From NCBI GenBank assembly GCA_946558465.1, contig CAMNTM010000008.1:1-64000 (forward strand): DNA of 64,000 bases, in the 5' to 3' direction. Shown here piece after piece: positions 18,142-27,355 of this stretch. The notes under the pieces were generated by a model that saw only the letters and a list, made by a program, of their open reading frames with translations, was not told the DNA's origin and did no database searches. A program made the position numbers and the translations under genes. The first letter of the stretch is position 1. Every line of letters begins with the position of its first letter. Source of the stretch: an uncultured Lachnospiraceae bacterium. GTDB lineage: Bacteria > Bacillota > Clostridia > Lachnospirales > Lachnospiraceae.

Positions 18142-18227
18142 AAAAGGGAATGGATATCAGATTATAAGTATGACAGCGGAGATACCGATATCAGGGCTGT
18201 TATGATGAAGGGACGGAGGAATGGACG

Positions 18228-19253
18228 ATGGAGAAAAAGAATATTGACTGGGCAAATCTTGGATTCAGCTACATAGAGACGGATAAGAGATATGTGTCGA
18301 ATTACAAGGACGGTGCATGGGATGAGGGAGGTTTGACCTCAGACGCGAATGTGGTGATTAATGAGTGTGCCTGTGTGCTTCAGTACGCGCAGACCTGCTT
18401 TGAGGGACTTAAGGCTTATACGGCAGAAAATGGAGATATTGTAATGTTCCGTCCGGATCTGAATGCAAAAAGAATGGCGGACACGGCAAAAAGACTGGAG
18501 ATGCCTTCCTTCCCGGAGGATAGATTCATTGAAGCGGTAAAGCAGGTAGTAGAGGCAAATGCAGCATATGTTCCGCCGTATGGTTCAGGCGCAACCCTTT
18601 ATATCCGGCCGTATTTGTTTGGTTCAAATGCAGTTATCGGCGTAAAGCCTGCAGATGAATATCAGTTCCGTGTATTTACGACTCCGGTAGGACCGTATTT
18701 TAAGGGAGGTGCGAAGCCGATTACCATCCGCGTGTGTGACTTTGACCGTGCCGCACCGCACGGAACCGGTCATGTAAAGGCAGGACTTAACTATGCAATG
18801 AGTCTTCATGCAATCGTGGATGCGCATAATGAAGGATATGATGAAAATATGTATCTCGATGCAGCTACAAGGACAAAGGTAGAAGAAACCGGAGGTGCAA
18901 ATTTTATCTTTGTGACAAGGGATAATAAGGTGGTAACTCCAAAGTCAGATACGATTTTACCGTCCATTACAAGACGTTCGATTATGCATGTTGCGAAGGA
19001 GTATCTGGGACTTGAGGTAGAGGAACGAGAGGTTCCTTTTGATGAGGTGAAGGATTTTGCAGAGTGCGGTCTCTGCGGAACAGCGGCGGTAATCTCTCCG
19101 GTAGGGAAGGTAGTAGATCATGGAAAGGAAATCTGCTTCCCAAGCGGAATGGATGAGATGGGTCCTGTTACAAAGAAGCTGTATGATACCCTGACAGGAA
19201 TCCAGATGGGGCATATCGAAGCGCCAGAAGGATGGATCTGTAAGGTGTGCTAA
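18228..19253 (+). CDS. ilvE: Branched-chain amino acid aminotransferase
   Basis: This 341-residue fold-type IV PLP enzyme exchanges amino groups between glutamate and the keto acids of valine, leucine and isoleucine. The PLP lysine is in HVKAGLNYAMSL. The cofactor-binding segment that follows reads TKVEETGGANFIFVTR, and the N-terminal LQYAQTCFEGLKAY is typical of the BCAT subgroup. It starts at ATG 18228 after GACGGAGG. It has its own promoter and terminator and is separated from ilvBN only by the restriction island. Confidence 0.95.
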   Translation: MEKKNIDWANLGFSYIETDKRYVSNYKDGAWDEGGLTSDANVVINECACVLQYAQTCFEGLKAYTAENGDIVMFRPDLNAKRMADTAKRLEMPSFPEDRFIEAVKQVVEANAAYVPPYGSGATLYIRPYLFGSNAVIGVKPADEYQFRVFTTPVGPYFKGGAKPITIRVCDFDRAAPHGTGHVKAGLNYAMSLHAIVDAHNEGYDENMYLDAATRTKVEETGGANFIFVTRDNKVVTPKSDTILPSITRRSIMHVAKEYLGLEVEEREVPFDEVKDFAECGLCGTAAVISPVGKVVDHGKEICFPSGMDEMGPVTKKLYDTLTGIQMGHIEAPEGWICKVC

Positions 19254-19301
19254 ATAATAAAGTGTGTTGACTAAGGTGTTAATAAAATAATATGTAAAAA
19301 T

Positions 19302-19340
19302 GCTGCAATTCGGCAAGATGCTCGAATATGCAGCTTTTTT
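19302..19340 (+). terminator. Terminator after ilvE
   Basis: GCTGCA (19302-19307)/TGCAGC (19329-19334) with inner ATTCG/CGAAT, then TTTTTT. An A-run on the left could let it work on the other strand too. Confidence 0.8.
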
Positions 19341-19435
19341 AATACAAAAGTAAACAGCGTTCTGCATAAAATATAATGTTTGTAAATAATTTTCGACTTC
19401 GTAATATAAAAATTTTGATAAACAGTATAAAACAG

Positions 19436-19464
19436 TTGACAACAGTTATAAACTGTTATATACT
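19436..19464 (+). promoter_or_regulatory. Promoter of the gntR-ABC operon with embedded operator
   Basis: TTGACA (19436-19441) and TATACT (19459-19464) with a 17-base spacer. The spacer holds the palindrome ACAGTTATAAACTGT (19442-19456). Related ACAGT/ACTGT half-sites flank it (AACAGTATAAAACAGT before, ATACTGTTTATAAC after). This is a strong candidate for autorepression by the GntR protein encoded next. Confidence 0.8.
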
Positions 19465-19487
19465 GTTTATAACGAAGGAGGGGTAAG

Positions 19488-19859
19488 ATGAAATTAATTA
19501 TTAATAACTCTTCCATGCAGCCCATGTATGAGCAGATTGGAATGCAGATTAAAAATCTTATTATGCATGGAGAATTAAAAGAAGAAGAAATGCTCCCGTC
19601 GGTTCGTACTTTAGCTAAAGAAATCAAGGTCAGTGCACTGACTGTAAAAAAAGCATACGATGCTTTGGAATCAGAAGGCTTCGTTGTTACCGTACATGGA
19701 AAAGGAAGCTTTGTAGCATCCTTCAATCAAAATCTTTTGATTGAGGAGAAGAAAAAGGAAGTAGAAGCTGATTTGGAGACGGCCATCCGAAAAGGCAGAG
19801 GCTGCGGTATGACCAATCAGGAAATTGCAGATTTATTCTATATTGTTTTGGAGGACTAA
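19488..19859 (+). CDS. GntR-family regulator, YtrA subfamily
   Basis: This 123-residue protein has an N-terminal winged helix (about 10-75) with LPSVRTLAKEIKVSALTVKKAYDALESEGFV. It ends in only a short helical tail of about 45 residues, the size and layout of the YtrA subfamily. Such proteins repress ABC exporter operons, often in response to cell-wall antibiotics. The start is ATG 19488 after AAGGAGGGG. It is directly followed by an ABC ATPase and permease, and its own promoter carries a palindromic operator. Confidence 0.9.
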   Translation: MKLIINNSSMQPMYEQIGMQIKNLIMHGELKEEEMLPSVRTLAKEIKVSALTVKKAYDALESEGFVVTVHGKGSFVASFNQNLLIEEKKKEVEADLETAIRKGRGCGMTNQEIADLFYIVLED

Positions 19860-19863
19860 TGAG

Positions 19864-20709
19864 ATGCTGAAATTGGAAAATGTAAAGAAACAGTATAAAG
19901 GATTTGAGCTGAACTGTTCATTGGAGGTGCCGGAAGGGTGCGTTACCGGTTTGATTGGAAAGAACGGTGCAGGGAAAAGTACTACGTTTAAGGCAATGCT
20001 GGGACTTATTCACACAGACGGCGGTCAGGTCAGTCTCTTTGGAAAGCCGGTGAGGGAATTAGGAGCAAAGGACAAGGAAAGAATCGGGGTAGTTCTGGCA
20101 GATTCAGGCTTCAGCGGTTATCTGACGGTAAAGGATATCATTTCGATGATGGAGCACTTATATCCTCATTTTCATAAAGAGGATTTTCGAAAGAAATGTG
20201 AAAGCTTTGAGCTTCCTTTGAACAAAAAAATCAAGGACTTTTCTACGGGAATGAAGCGTAAGCTTCAGGTGCTGGCTGCGATGTCCCATGAGGCAGAGCT
20301 TTTGATTTTAGATGAACCGACTGCAGGGCTTGATGTGCTGGCAAGAGATGAACTTCTGGGTCTTTTGAGAGAATATATGGAGACGGAGGGGCGGTCCGTT
20401 CTTATAAGTTCTCATATATCCGGTGATTTGGAAGGGTTCTGTGACGATATCTATATGATAGATAAAGGCAGCATTGTTCTGCATGAGGAAACGGATGTAC
20501 TGCTCAGTGATTACGCACTTCTTAAGATGAGTGACGAGCAGTACCACGCGTTAGATAAAAGCTATGTTCTGCGGCATAAAAAGGAGGATTTCGGCTACAG
20601 CTGCCTGACGAATGAGAAGCAGTTTTATAAAGAAAATTATCCGGAGCTGGTAATCGAAAAAGGAAATATCGACGAATTAATTATGATGATGGTCAGAGGT
20701 GAAGAATAA
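19864..20709 (+). CDS. ABC transporter ATP-binding protein
   Basis: This 281-residue ATPase has Walker A GKNGAGKST, signature FSTGMKRKLQ and Walker B LLILDEPTAGLD. The C-terminal part (about 215-281) is an extra domain seen in BcrA/YtrB-like exporters. The track begins at 19825 inside gntR. ATG 19864 is preferred because GGAGG lies 9 bases before it and MLKLENVKKQY is the normal start. It overlaps the permease gene by one base (TAATG). It probably drives export with the next gene; the substrate is unknown. Confidence 0.92.
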   Translation: MLKLENVKKQYKGFELNCSLEVPEGCVTGLIGKNGAGKSTTFKAMLGLIHTDGGQVSLFGKPVRELGAKDKERIGVVLADSGFSGYLTVKDIISMMEHLYPHFHKEDFRKKCESFELPLNKKIKDFSTGMKRKLQVLAAMSHEAELLILDEPTAGLDVLARDELLGLLREYMETEGRSVLISSHISGDLEGFCDDIYMIDKGSIVLHEETDVLLSDYALLKMSDEQYHALDKSYVLRHKKEDFGYSCLTNEKQFYKENYPELVIEKGNIDELIMMMVRGEE

Positions 20710-21365
20710 TGAAGGGATTATTGATAAAAGACATTAATTTTTTAAAAGGACAGAAGCAGTTTTTCGGGATATTGGCAATTATGATGATTGTGTTTATTTT
20801 TTCATATTCTAATTTCGCATTTGTTATCAGCTATGTGACGATTATGTTTTCCGTTCTTGTGATTACAACAATGAGTTATGATGATTATGAAAATGGCATG
20901 TGTTATCTTCTGTCTCTTCCAGTCAGCAGAAAACAGTATGTAACGGAAAAGTATATATTTTCTATCCTGTCAATCTTAAGCGGTCTGGTATCGGTTTTAG
21001 TTATTGTTATAGTAGCTGCAGCTGTAAAGAGAAGCACACTTATGGCAGAGGAGATTATGCCGGCAGTAGCTGCAAGTATTTTAATTGCAGCTTTGATGGT
21101 AGGTGTTACGTTGCCGATTCAGTTAAAGTTTGGGGCAGAAAAAAGCCGGATAGCTCTGATGGGAGTGTTTGGAGCCGGTTTTCTGGGAGCGTATGCAGTT
21201 GTGAAAATATGCGAGACGGCAGGGATTGATGTGATGGCTTTTTTAGACAGTATATTTATAGATAATTTGATGACGACAGTTGGAGGAGCAATTGTGTTAG
21301 GGGGAGTGTTCCTGGTAGTTTCTTATATGATTTCGGTAAAAATTATGGTGAAAAAGGAGTTTTAG
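20709..21365 (+). CDS. ABC-2 type permease, partner of the preceding ATPase
   Basis: This 218-residue membrane protein has about six hydrophobic spans. They include FFGILAIMMIVFIFSYSNFAF near the start and a last span at GAIVLGGVFLVVSYMISVKIM. It has the size and pattern of ABC2_membrane_5-type permeases found with YtrA/GntR operons. It is translationally coupled to the ATPase. No binding-protein gene is present, which fits an exporter rather than an importer. Confidence 0.85.
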   Translation: MKGLLIKDINFLKGQKQFFGILAIMMIVFIFSYSNFAFVISYVTIMFSVLVITTMSYDDYENGMCYLLSLPVSRKQYVTEKYIFSILSILSGLVSVLVIVIVAAAVKRSTLMAEEIMPAVAASILIAALMVGVTLPIQLKFGAEKSRIALMGVFGAGFLGAYAVVKICETAGIDVMAFLDSIFIDNLMTTVGGAIVLGGVFLVVSYMISVKIMVKKEF

Positions 21366-21374
21366 GTAAGATGT

Positions 21375-21433
21375 GAATTGGGGACGGGGTAAAACGAGTT
21401 TTACCCCGTCCCCAATTCATTTTGCCCTGTCCC
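21375..21433. repeat. REP-like palindrome, copy 1
   Basis: GAATTGGGGACGGGGTAAAA (21375-21394) and its perfect complement (21399-21418) flank a CGAG loop. ATTTTGCCCTGTCCC follows (21419-21433). The same hairpin plus the same 15-mer in reversed order recur at 29261-29362. The GGGACRGGG palindromes resemble REP elements mobilised by Y1 (RAYT) transposases. No such transposase gene is in the window. Confidence 0.85.
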
Positions 21434-21451
21434 TAATCGGACGAATAAAAG

Positions 21452-21490
21452 ACAGGCGAAGGAAAATAAAAATTCCATCGCCTGTTTTTT
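21452..21490 (+). terminator. Terminator after the GntR/ABC operon
   Basis: ACAGGCGA (21452-21459)/TCGCCTGT (21478-21485), with inner GGAA/TTCC, followed by TTTTT. Confidence 0.85.
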
Positions 21491-21734
21491 GTGCATATTT
21501 TTATGCTTGAATTGCAATATTAAAAATAAAAACAGGAAATATATTCTGTTTATATCATGTAAAAACAAATAAAGTGAGATTAATTTAATAAAAATAAGTA
21601 TATAACTTGAAAAAAACAAAATTGTATGAATATAAATTTTGTTAATATTTACAATTGAAAATATTTATTATATACAATATATTTATAATAACAATAAAAA
21701 ATATTTATAAATAAATTTTAAAGGAGGTATTTTC
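21491..21734. other. Very AT-rich leader before the threonine-aldolase gene
   Basis: Almost pure A/T, with repeated AATATTTATAA-type runs. Several -10-like hexamers occur, for example TTGAAA with TATATT 17 bases later near 21655-21685. The base composition makes any single promoter call weak. The region may be bent or easily melted DNA. No gene is seen. Confidence 0.5.
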
Positions 21735-22775
21735 ATGCGGATAATTGATTTGAGAAGCGACACGGTTACGCTTCCGACATCTGAGATGCTGCAGTATATG
21801 ATTCAGGCAGATGTCGGAGATGACGGACGGGCCAGAGGGGCAAAGGGCGAGGATAATGCCGCTGCGGCTGCGGAAAAGATGACTGCAGAGCTTTTCGGAA
21901 AAGAGGATTCTCTTTTTGTTCCGTCGGGAACCATGGGAAACAGTGTATGTATTATGACACATTGTAAGCGTGGAGATAAGGCGGTTACCTGTGCGAATAT
22001 GCACATGTATAAGGCGGAGAAGACTGCATTTACAGAAGAAGGGTTTGGAGTGAAAGCGGTTCTTGTTCCGCAGAAAAAGGGCTTCTATGATATGGAAGCG
22101 CTGAAGAAAGCGGTAAAGGAAAATGATATAAGTCTTGTATGTATTGAAAATACGTACAATTTTGAGGGCGGAACGGTTCTTACCAGAGAGCAGATAGAGG
22201 AAATTCTTGCAATATCACATGCGGAAGAAATTCCGGTACATATGGATGGAGCCAGGATTTTTAATGCGGCAGCAGCATTGGATATGGAAGTGGACAGGCT
22301 TTGTGAAGGAGTAGACAGCGTACAGTTTTGTGTTTCAAAGGGGCTTTCTGCGCCGATAGGTTCCTTCATCGTAGGAAGCACGGAGTTTATACGAAAAGCG
22401 CGTACGGTTAGAAAACAGATGGGGGGACAGCTCAGGCAGGTAGGACTTCTTGCGGCAGCAGGTCAGTATGCGATTGAGCATCTTTCAAAAAGAATTGCGA
22501 ACGACAACAGAAGAGCAAGGCAGCTGGCGGAAGGGATATGTGATGCGAAGGATATATCTGTCGATATGGATACGGTGCAGACAAATATTGTGAAGGTGGA
22601 TCTTCATGGCCGGCTCAGAGGAAGAGACTGGCTTAAGGCTCTGGAAGAAGAGCAGGGGATACGTGCTCATTATATTACCGATGATGCAGTCCGGTTCGTA
22701 ACATACCGCGGCATTAAAGATGAGGATATAACAGAGGCGGTTAATCGTATCAGGAGCTTTTGCGATGTGCATTAA
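21735..22775 (+). CDS. ltaE: Threonine aldolase-like PLP enzyme (beta-eliminating lyase family)
   Basis: This 346-residue fold-type I PLP enzyme splits beta-hydroxy amino acids such as threonine into glycine and an aldehyde. Typical parts are DLRSDTVTLPT at the N terminus, GKEDSLFVPSGTMGN, the PLP aspartate in VHMDGARIFNAA, and the Schiff-base lysine in QFCVSKGLSAPIGS. It starts after AAGGAGG. It leads a set of genes for a TctCBA importer and an M24 hydrolase, so its natural substrate may be a less common beta-hydroxy amino acid; that is inference. Confidence 0.88.
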   Translation: MRIIDLRSDTVTLPTSEMLQYMIQADVGDDGRARGAKGEDNAAAAAEKMTAELFGKEDSLFVPSGTMGNSVCIMTHCKRGDKAVTCANMHMYKAEKTAFTEEGFGVKAVLVPQKKGFYDMEALKKAVKENDISLVCIENTYNFEGGTVLTREQIEEILAISHAEEIPVHMDGARIFNAAAALDMEVDRLCEGVDSVQFCVSKGLSAPIGSFIVGSTEFIRKARTVRKQMGGQLRQVGLLAAAGQYAIEHLSKRIANDNRRARQLAEGICDAKDISVDMDTVQTNIVKVDLHGRLRGRDWLKALEEEQGIRAHYITDDAVRFVTYRGIKDEDITEAVNRIRSFCDVH

Positions 22776-22859
22776 ATAATTAAAAGTACGGGACAATAAA
22801 AGAATGAAAACTTTAGCAGATAGCAGATTGAAAAATATAAAAATGGAAGCGAGGAAAAA

Positions 22860-23876
22860 ATGATGAGAAAAAGATTTATCAGTGGATTGTTAATAACAGC
22901 TATGGTTTGCATAATGGCAGCAGGATGCGGGCAGAAAGGAAGTTCGGATAATAAAAAAGAAGATGCCTATCCGAAAGGAGCAGTTACAATTACAGTCGCT
23001 TATTCAGCCGGAGGTTCCAGCGATAAGCTGGCGCGTATGGTACAGCCTTATCTGAAGGATGCACTTGGCACAGAGATTGTAGTTGAAAATCAAAACGGTG
23101 CGGGAGGACAAATCGCAGCAGAGTCTCTTGCCCGCGGAAAAAACGACGGCTATCAGCTTCTGGCAATTAATGTTCCGGGACTGTATTATACGGTGGCGTT
23201 TCAGGATACGACATATGACTATGATGACTTTGTTCCGGTATGGATAGAATCCTATGATCCGATTATTATGCTGGCGATGAAGGATGCTAAGTTTCATAAT
23301 CTTTCGGAATTTTGTGAAGCAGCGAAGGCAGAGCCCGGAAAATATTCTGTAGGATATGTATCAAACAGCGGGCAGCAGGCAACGGCTCTCTGGATAAAGG
23401 AGAATCTTGAGCTTGATGTCAATATGGTGTCCTATGACGGCGGGTCAGATGCATCGGCGGCGCTCCTCGGCGGACATGTGGATGTCATTTTCAGCGATGC
23501 TTATGCACGTGCAGATATTGCAGAGGAGGCAAAGGCTCTGGGTATAGGAACGACAAAGGAAAATACGGTATGGCCGGAGGCAGTGTCCTTTAACGAACAG
23601 CTGAAGGAGTATAATTTGGAGATGCCGTCTGATGAATTCCAGGCGAGAATGGGATGCTATATGGTATCAAAGAGCTTTAAGGAAGATTATCCAGAGAGGT
23701 ATGATGCGTTAGTTGAGGCATTTAAGAAGGCCTGTGCCGAAAAAGAATATATTGAGGCGTTAAAGAATTCAAATGTATATGATTCTATGGTAAATGAGCC
23801 AGGTGCAGATTATGAGGATTCACTGGACACATCTGTGGAGGAGGTAAAGGAAGTAGTCGCGCCTCTGTTTAAATAG
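22860..23876 (+). CDS. tctC: Tripartite tricarboxylate transporter, substrate-binding lipoprotein TctC
   Basis: This 338-residue extracellular binding protein has a signal ending in lipobox MAAGC (Cys near residue 22). The Bug/TctC fold shows the diagnostic early motif VTITVAYSAGGSSDKLARMV and VVENQNGAGGQIAAE, which contact a carboxylate ligand. VSYDGGSDASAALLGGHVDV is also typical. It would capture an organic acid and pass it to TctAB. ATG 22860 or 22863 are both possible; GAGG lies 5 and 8 bases upstream respectively. Confidence 0.92.
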   Translation: MMRKRFISGLLITAMVCIMAAGCGQKGSSDNKKEDAYPKGAVTITVAYSAGGSSDKLARMVQPYLKDALGTEIVVENQNGAGGQIAAESLARGKNDGYQLLAINVPGLYYTVAFQDTTYDYDDFVPVWIESYDPIIMLAMKDAKFHNLSEFCEAAKAEPGKYSVGYVSNSGQQATALWIKENLELDVNMVSYDGGSDASAALLGGHVDVIFSDAYARADIAEEAKALGIGTTKENTVWPEAVSFNEQLKEYNLEMPSDEFQARMGCYMVSKSFKEDYPERYDALVEAFKKACAEKEYIEALKNSNVYDSMVNEPGADYEDSLDTSVEEVKEVVAPLFK

Positions 23877-23943
23877 TGGGTATGATGTACCCTACATGAT
23901 GTATCTTATGTGAAAACATAAAAGTAAAAGAGGTGGTTGTTCT

Positions 23944-24435
23944 ATGTTTAAATTTAAATTAAATAAAAAATATTTGCTGATATCTAAGGAAATATTAGTT
24001 GTTCTTCTGATGGATATATTTGCAGCAGCATATTATATCTCCTCCCGGAGCCTGAGCGGAGCTTCCAGAATGTTTCCGTCATTTCTTCTGCTTGGAATTC
24101 TATTGTTCAGCATCCTTTGTTGTATACAGGGCGTTCATGTGTACAGGGAAGACGATGAGCAGATGGAGGAAATGTGTAAAGGGGCTCCAGACTTTGGAAT
24201 TTCACGGAAGCTGATTTTATTTACGGCTATGGTCCTGATAACACTTCTTTTGTTCAATATAGCGGGGGCGCTGGTCTGCTGCTGGTGGTTTCTGATAAGT
24301 GCTATGTGGATTCTGGATGTACGGGATATAAGGGTACTTATTATTATCCCATTGTTTGAAGTAATATTCATTTATTTTGTGTTTGTAGTCTGGCTGGCAG
24401 TTCCGCTGCCGGAGGGATTACTCGCATTTTTATAG
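23944..24435 (+). CDS. tctB: Tripartite tricarboxylate transporter, small membrane subunit TctB
   Basis: This 163-residue protein has four predicted membrane spans: ILVVLLMDIFAAAYY, FLLLGILLFSILCCI, LILFTAMVLITLLLF, and VLIIIPLFEVIFIYFVFVVWLAV. It is the poorly conserved small subunit that assembles with TctA. The assignment rests on this topology, the length and the position between tctC and tctA. It ends 16 bases before tctA. Confidence 0.85.
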   Translation: MFKFKLNKKYLLISKEILVVLLMDIFAAAYYISSRSLSGASRMFPSFLLLGILLFSILCCIQGVHVYREDDEQMEEMCKGAPDFGISRKLILFTAMVLITLLLFNIAGALVCCWWFLISAMWILDVRDIRVLIIIPLFEVIFIYFVFVVWLAVPLPEGLLAFL

Positions 24436-24451
24436 GGAGGCGGGATAAAAT

Positions 24452-25957
24452 ATGACTGAAATATTAGGATATGTTTCGGAGGCATTCGGTACACTGGCTT
24501 CTATAGAAACATGGATGTGGATTCTCATTGGAACCTTTCTGGGAATTCTGGTAGGTGCGATTCCCGGCTTTACATCCAGCATGGCATGCGGAATTCTGCT
24601 TCCGGTAACCTTTGCTCTGACTCCGATTAATGCACTTGTCTTTTTGATTTCGGTGTTTATCGCGACGATTTTCGGAGGGAGTATTACAGCGATCCTTCTG
24701 AATACACCGGGAGCCCCGGAATCGTCGGCCTCCACCTTTGACGGCTATCAGATGACTTTAAAAGGAAAGGGCTGCGAGGCGCTGGGAATCGCCTTTTGTT
24801 CTTCAGCAATTGGAGGTCTTATCAGTTATATGATCATGCTTTTTGCAATGGTTCCGATTGCACGGATGGCGGTGAAGATCGGTCCTACGGAGATGTTTCT
24901 GATTGCGCTTATGGGGGTCAGCATTCTGGCTGTTTTAGCCAGCGGGGCAGATGTTCCTAAAACATTGCTTTCCGGGTTTATCGGTCTTTTGATCGGAACG
25001 ATCGGCATGACGCCTACCGGAGAATGGCGGGCTACGTTCGGGTCGATTTATCTGGCGGAGGGAGTCCAGGTAGTGCCTGCAATTATTGGATTTTTTGCAC
25101 TTTCTGAAGTGTTCGGCATGGTGGGCAAGGATTTTATCGTTAAGCAGGAGGTTCAGACAAAAACAAGTGTGAGAGCAATTTTAAAAGGCTTTAAAACAGC
25201 GCTTAGATATCCAAGAACCCTGATTACAGGTGCAGTCATGGGAACCGGGATTGGTGCAATTCCGGCAGCCGGGGGAACGATTGCTGCATTTACCTCCTAC
25301 GGAGTTGCAAAAAAGTCCTCCAGACATGGACGCGAATTCGGAACTGGTTTTCCAGAAGGAATCGTTGCACCGGAAAGTGCGAATAATGCATGTACGGGCG
25401 GAGCGCTTATGACGACGCTTGCCCTGGGAGTGCCGGGAAGTTCTACCTGTGCAATCCTTTTAGGAGCATTGACAATTCAGGGACTGACACCGGGACCTAC
25501 GCTGGTAAGAGATCAGATGCCGATGGTATATGTATTGATTGTCGCGGCAATTCTGTCTCAGGTCGTTATGCTTCTTATGGCAGTCGGAGCAGGCTTTGGG
25601 CTTACGAAGCTTTTGAATATTCCGACTAAGATTTTGGCGCCGTGTATTATGGTATTTTGTATTGCCGGCTCATTCTCATGCAGGAATGCGATGTTTGACG
25701 TATATCTCATGTTTGGATTTGGAATTATAGGATTTATTATGAAGCAGTTTAATTTTTCTCTGCCGGCAGTAGTGCTTGGAATTGTATTAGGGAGTATCGC
25801 AGATAATCAGCTGATTCGATCTTATCAGCTTTTTGGAAGCGGTATGTTAAAAGCATTTTTTATGAGACCTATATCACTGATTCTGGTTGTAATTATCATT
25901 TTCAGTGTTATATGGCCGTACGTTTCCCCATTATTCAGGAAGAAGCGTTCGGAATAA
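24452..25957 (+). CDS. tctA: Tripartite tricarboxylate transporter, large membrane subunit TctA
   Basis: This 501-residue protein with about 11-12 membrane spans forms the sodium- or proton-driven translocation path. Two TctA signature blocks are clear: GAIPGFTSSMACGILLPVTF near residue 34, and IPAAGGTIAAFTSYGVAKK with FPEGIVAPESANNACTGG near 270-310. ALGVPGSSTCAILLGAL follows. The protein is full length. It starts after GGGAGGCGGG and is followed 33 bases later by the M24 hydrolase gene. Confidence 0.94.
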   Translation: MTEILGYVSEAFGTLASIETWMWILIGTFLGILVGAIPGFTSSMACGILLPVTFALTPINALVFLISVFIATIFGGSITAILLNTPGAPESSASTFDGYQMTLKGKGCEALGIAFCSSAIGGLISYMIMLFAMVPIARMAVKIGPTEMFLIALMGVSILAVLASGADVPKTLLSGFIGLLIGTIGMTPTGEWRATFGSIYLAEGVQVVPAIIGFFALSEVFGMVGKDFIVKQEVQTKTSVRAILKGFKTALRYPRTLITGAVMGTGIGAIPAAGGTIAAFTSYGVAKKSSRHGREFGTGFPEGIVAPESANNACTGGALMTTLALGVPGSSTCAILLGALTIQGLTPGPTLVRDQMPMVYVLIVAAILSQVVMLLMAVGAGFGLTKLLNIPTKILAPCIMVFCIAGSFSCRNAMFDVYLMFGFGIIGFIMKQFNFSLPAVVLGIVLGSIADNQLIRSYQLFGSGMLKAFFMRPISLILVVIIIFSVIWPYVSPLFRKKRSE

Positions 25958-25990
25958 ACTATTATTTTATTTTTTGAAAGGAGAAGGGCT

Positions 25991-27163
25991 ATGGAATATT
26001 GGAAGGAGGAGCCGTCCTATTATGGCGGAGATATTCTTCATCAGGTGAAGGAGGAGAAGATTCAGAAGGCGATGGAGGATAATGAGCTTGATGCCATTCT
26101 TTTAACAAAGGCGGAAACAGTTCGTTATGCGACAGATTTTTATGTAAAGGGATATCGTCCGTTTTATGAGCCGGAATATTTTGCTGTTATACCGCGGGGC
26201 GGGAAAGCCGTTGTAGGCCATACGTCGGGAAGTGATAATTATCGTATTATTATCCGCTCAGATATAAAGGATCACAGAAAAATACCAGGATTGTCAAAAT
26301 GGCATGTCGAAATTACAAGGATTTTTCACGATTATGGAATTACATCCGGGCGCGTAGGCGTGGAGCTGCTTCCCCATACTACATATTTAGAGCTTAACAG
26401 GGAATTCCCGGATATTGAGTTTGTGGACATCGGTAAGATTTGGGTGGATATGACAGCTGTGAAGCATCCGGAAGAAATTAAGCACTTAAGAACTGCTGTC
26501 AAGATGGCAGTGGCAGGGACAAAGGCGGCGATAAGAGCAATAAGACCGGGTGTGACAGAGTATGAGGTGGCAGCAGAATGTGAGTACGCCATGCGAAAAA
26601 TGGGAAGTGAGATGGAACCCTTTGTAACAAATATTGCGTCAGGTCCTAATTCTGCAATTTTTGAGAGGATTTCCACAGAAAGAGTGATACAGGCAAATGA
26701 AATGGTTATTATCGACAACGGAGCCGTATACCGAGGCTATACAGGAGATGTAGGCCGTTCCATATGCACCGGGGAGCCGACTGAGCTTCAGAAAAGAATG
26801 TATCAGGTAAATTATATGGCGCTGCAGGAAGCGCTTAAAACAATAAAGCCTGGAAATACGTGTGCGGATGTGGACGCGGCGGCACGCCGGGTCATTGCAG
26901 AGGAAGGCTTTGAAAAATATGAGCATAAATTTGCTACAGGACATCAGCTCGGTTATGGACTTCACGGTGCTCCATCCATTAATAAGGGTGTTGATTTCGT
27001 TCTTCAGCCGGGCATGGTTATGGCAGTTGAGCCGCGAGTAACTATGTTTGACCATCCAGAGGTTGGAGGAACACATATGGAGCAGAACATTCTTGTAACA
27101 GAGGACGGATATGAGCTTCTCAGTGATGAGCTGGAATTTGACGATGCATTAATGGGACGTTAG
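25991..27163 (+). CDS. M24-family metallohydrolase (Xaa-Pro peptidase/creatinase type)
   Basis: This 390-residue pita-bread protein has an N-terminal creatinase-like domain (to about 150) and a catalytic domain. All five metal ligands are present: Asp242, Asp253, His318, Glu347 and Glu364, in IDNGA, GYTGDVGRS, GHQLGYGLHGAP, AVEPRV and MEQNI. It could be an Xaa-Pro dipeptidase, but relatives of the same fold hydrolyse creatine or ectoine. Its place behind a TctCBA importer suggests it acts on the imported compound. No signal peptide is seen, so it is cytosolic. Confidence 0.88.
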   Translation: MEYWKEEPSYYGGDILHQVKEEKIQKAMEDNELDAILLTKAETVRYATDFYVKGYRPFYEPEYFAVIPRGGKAVVGHTSGSDNYRIIIRSDIKDHRKIPGLSKWHVEITRIFHDYGITSGRVGVELLPHTTYLELNREFPDIEFVDIGKIWVDMTAVKHPEEIKHLRTAVKMAVAGTKAAIRAIRPGVTEYEVAAECEYAMRKMGSEMEPFVTNIASGPNSAIFERISTERVIQANEMVIIDNGAVYRGYTGDVGRSICTGEPTELQKRMYQVNYMALQEALKTIKPGNTCADVDAAARRVIAEEGFEKYEHKFATGHQLGYGLHGAPSINKGVDFVLQPGMVMAVEPRVTMFDHPEVGGTHMEQNILVTEDGYELLSDELEFDDALMGR

Positions 27164-27247
27164 GCAATGTATAAATTATGACAAAAGGGAATTGAGTTGT
27201 TACATTTTGACAGAATGTCTGATAATGATTATAATTAATTTTATAAC

Positions 27248-27290
27248 ACAGCGAAGCGGCGGGAAATTTTCCCTCCGCGGCAGCTGTTTT
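27248..27290 (+). terminator. Terminator after the tct-M24 operon
   Basis: ACAGC/GCTGT outer arms enclose GCGG...CCGC and GGGAAA/TTTCCC, followed by TTTT. It separates the M24 gene from the LysR gene. Confidence 0.75.
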
Positions 27291-27355
27291 GCAGGCATAA
27301 AAGCCCGGCGGCCCGCTTTTTTGCGGAATAAAAAGTGATAGAGGCAGGAAATAAT

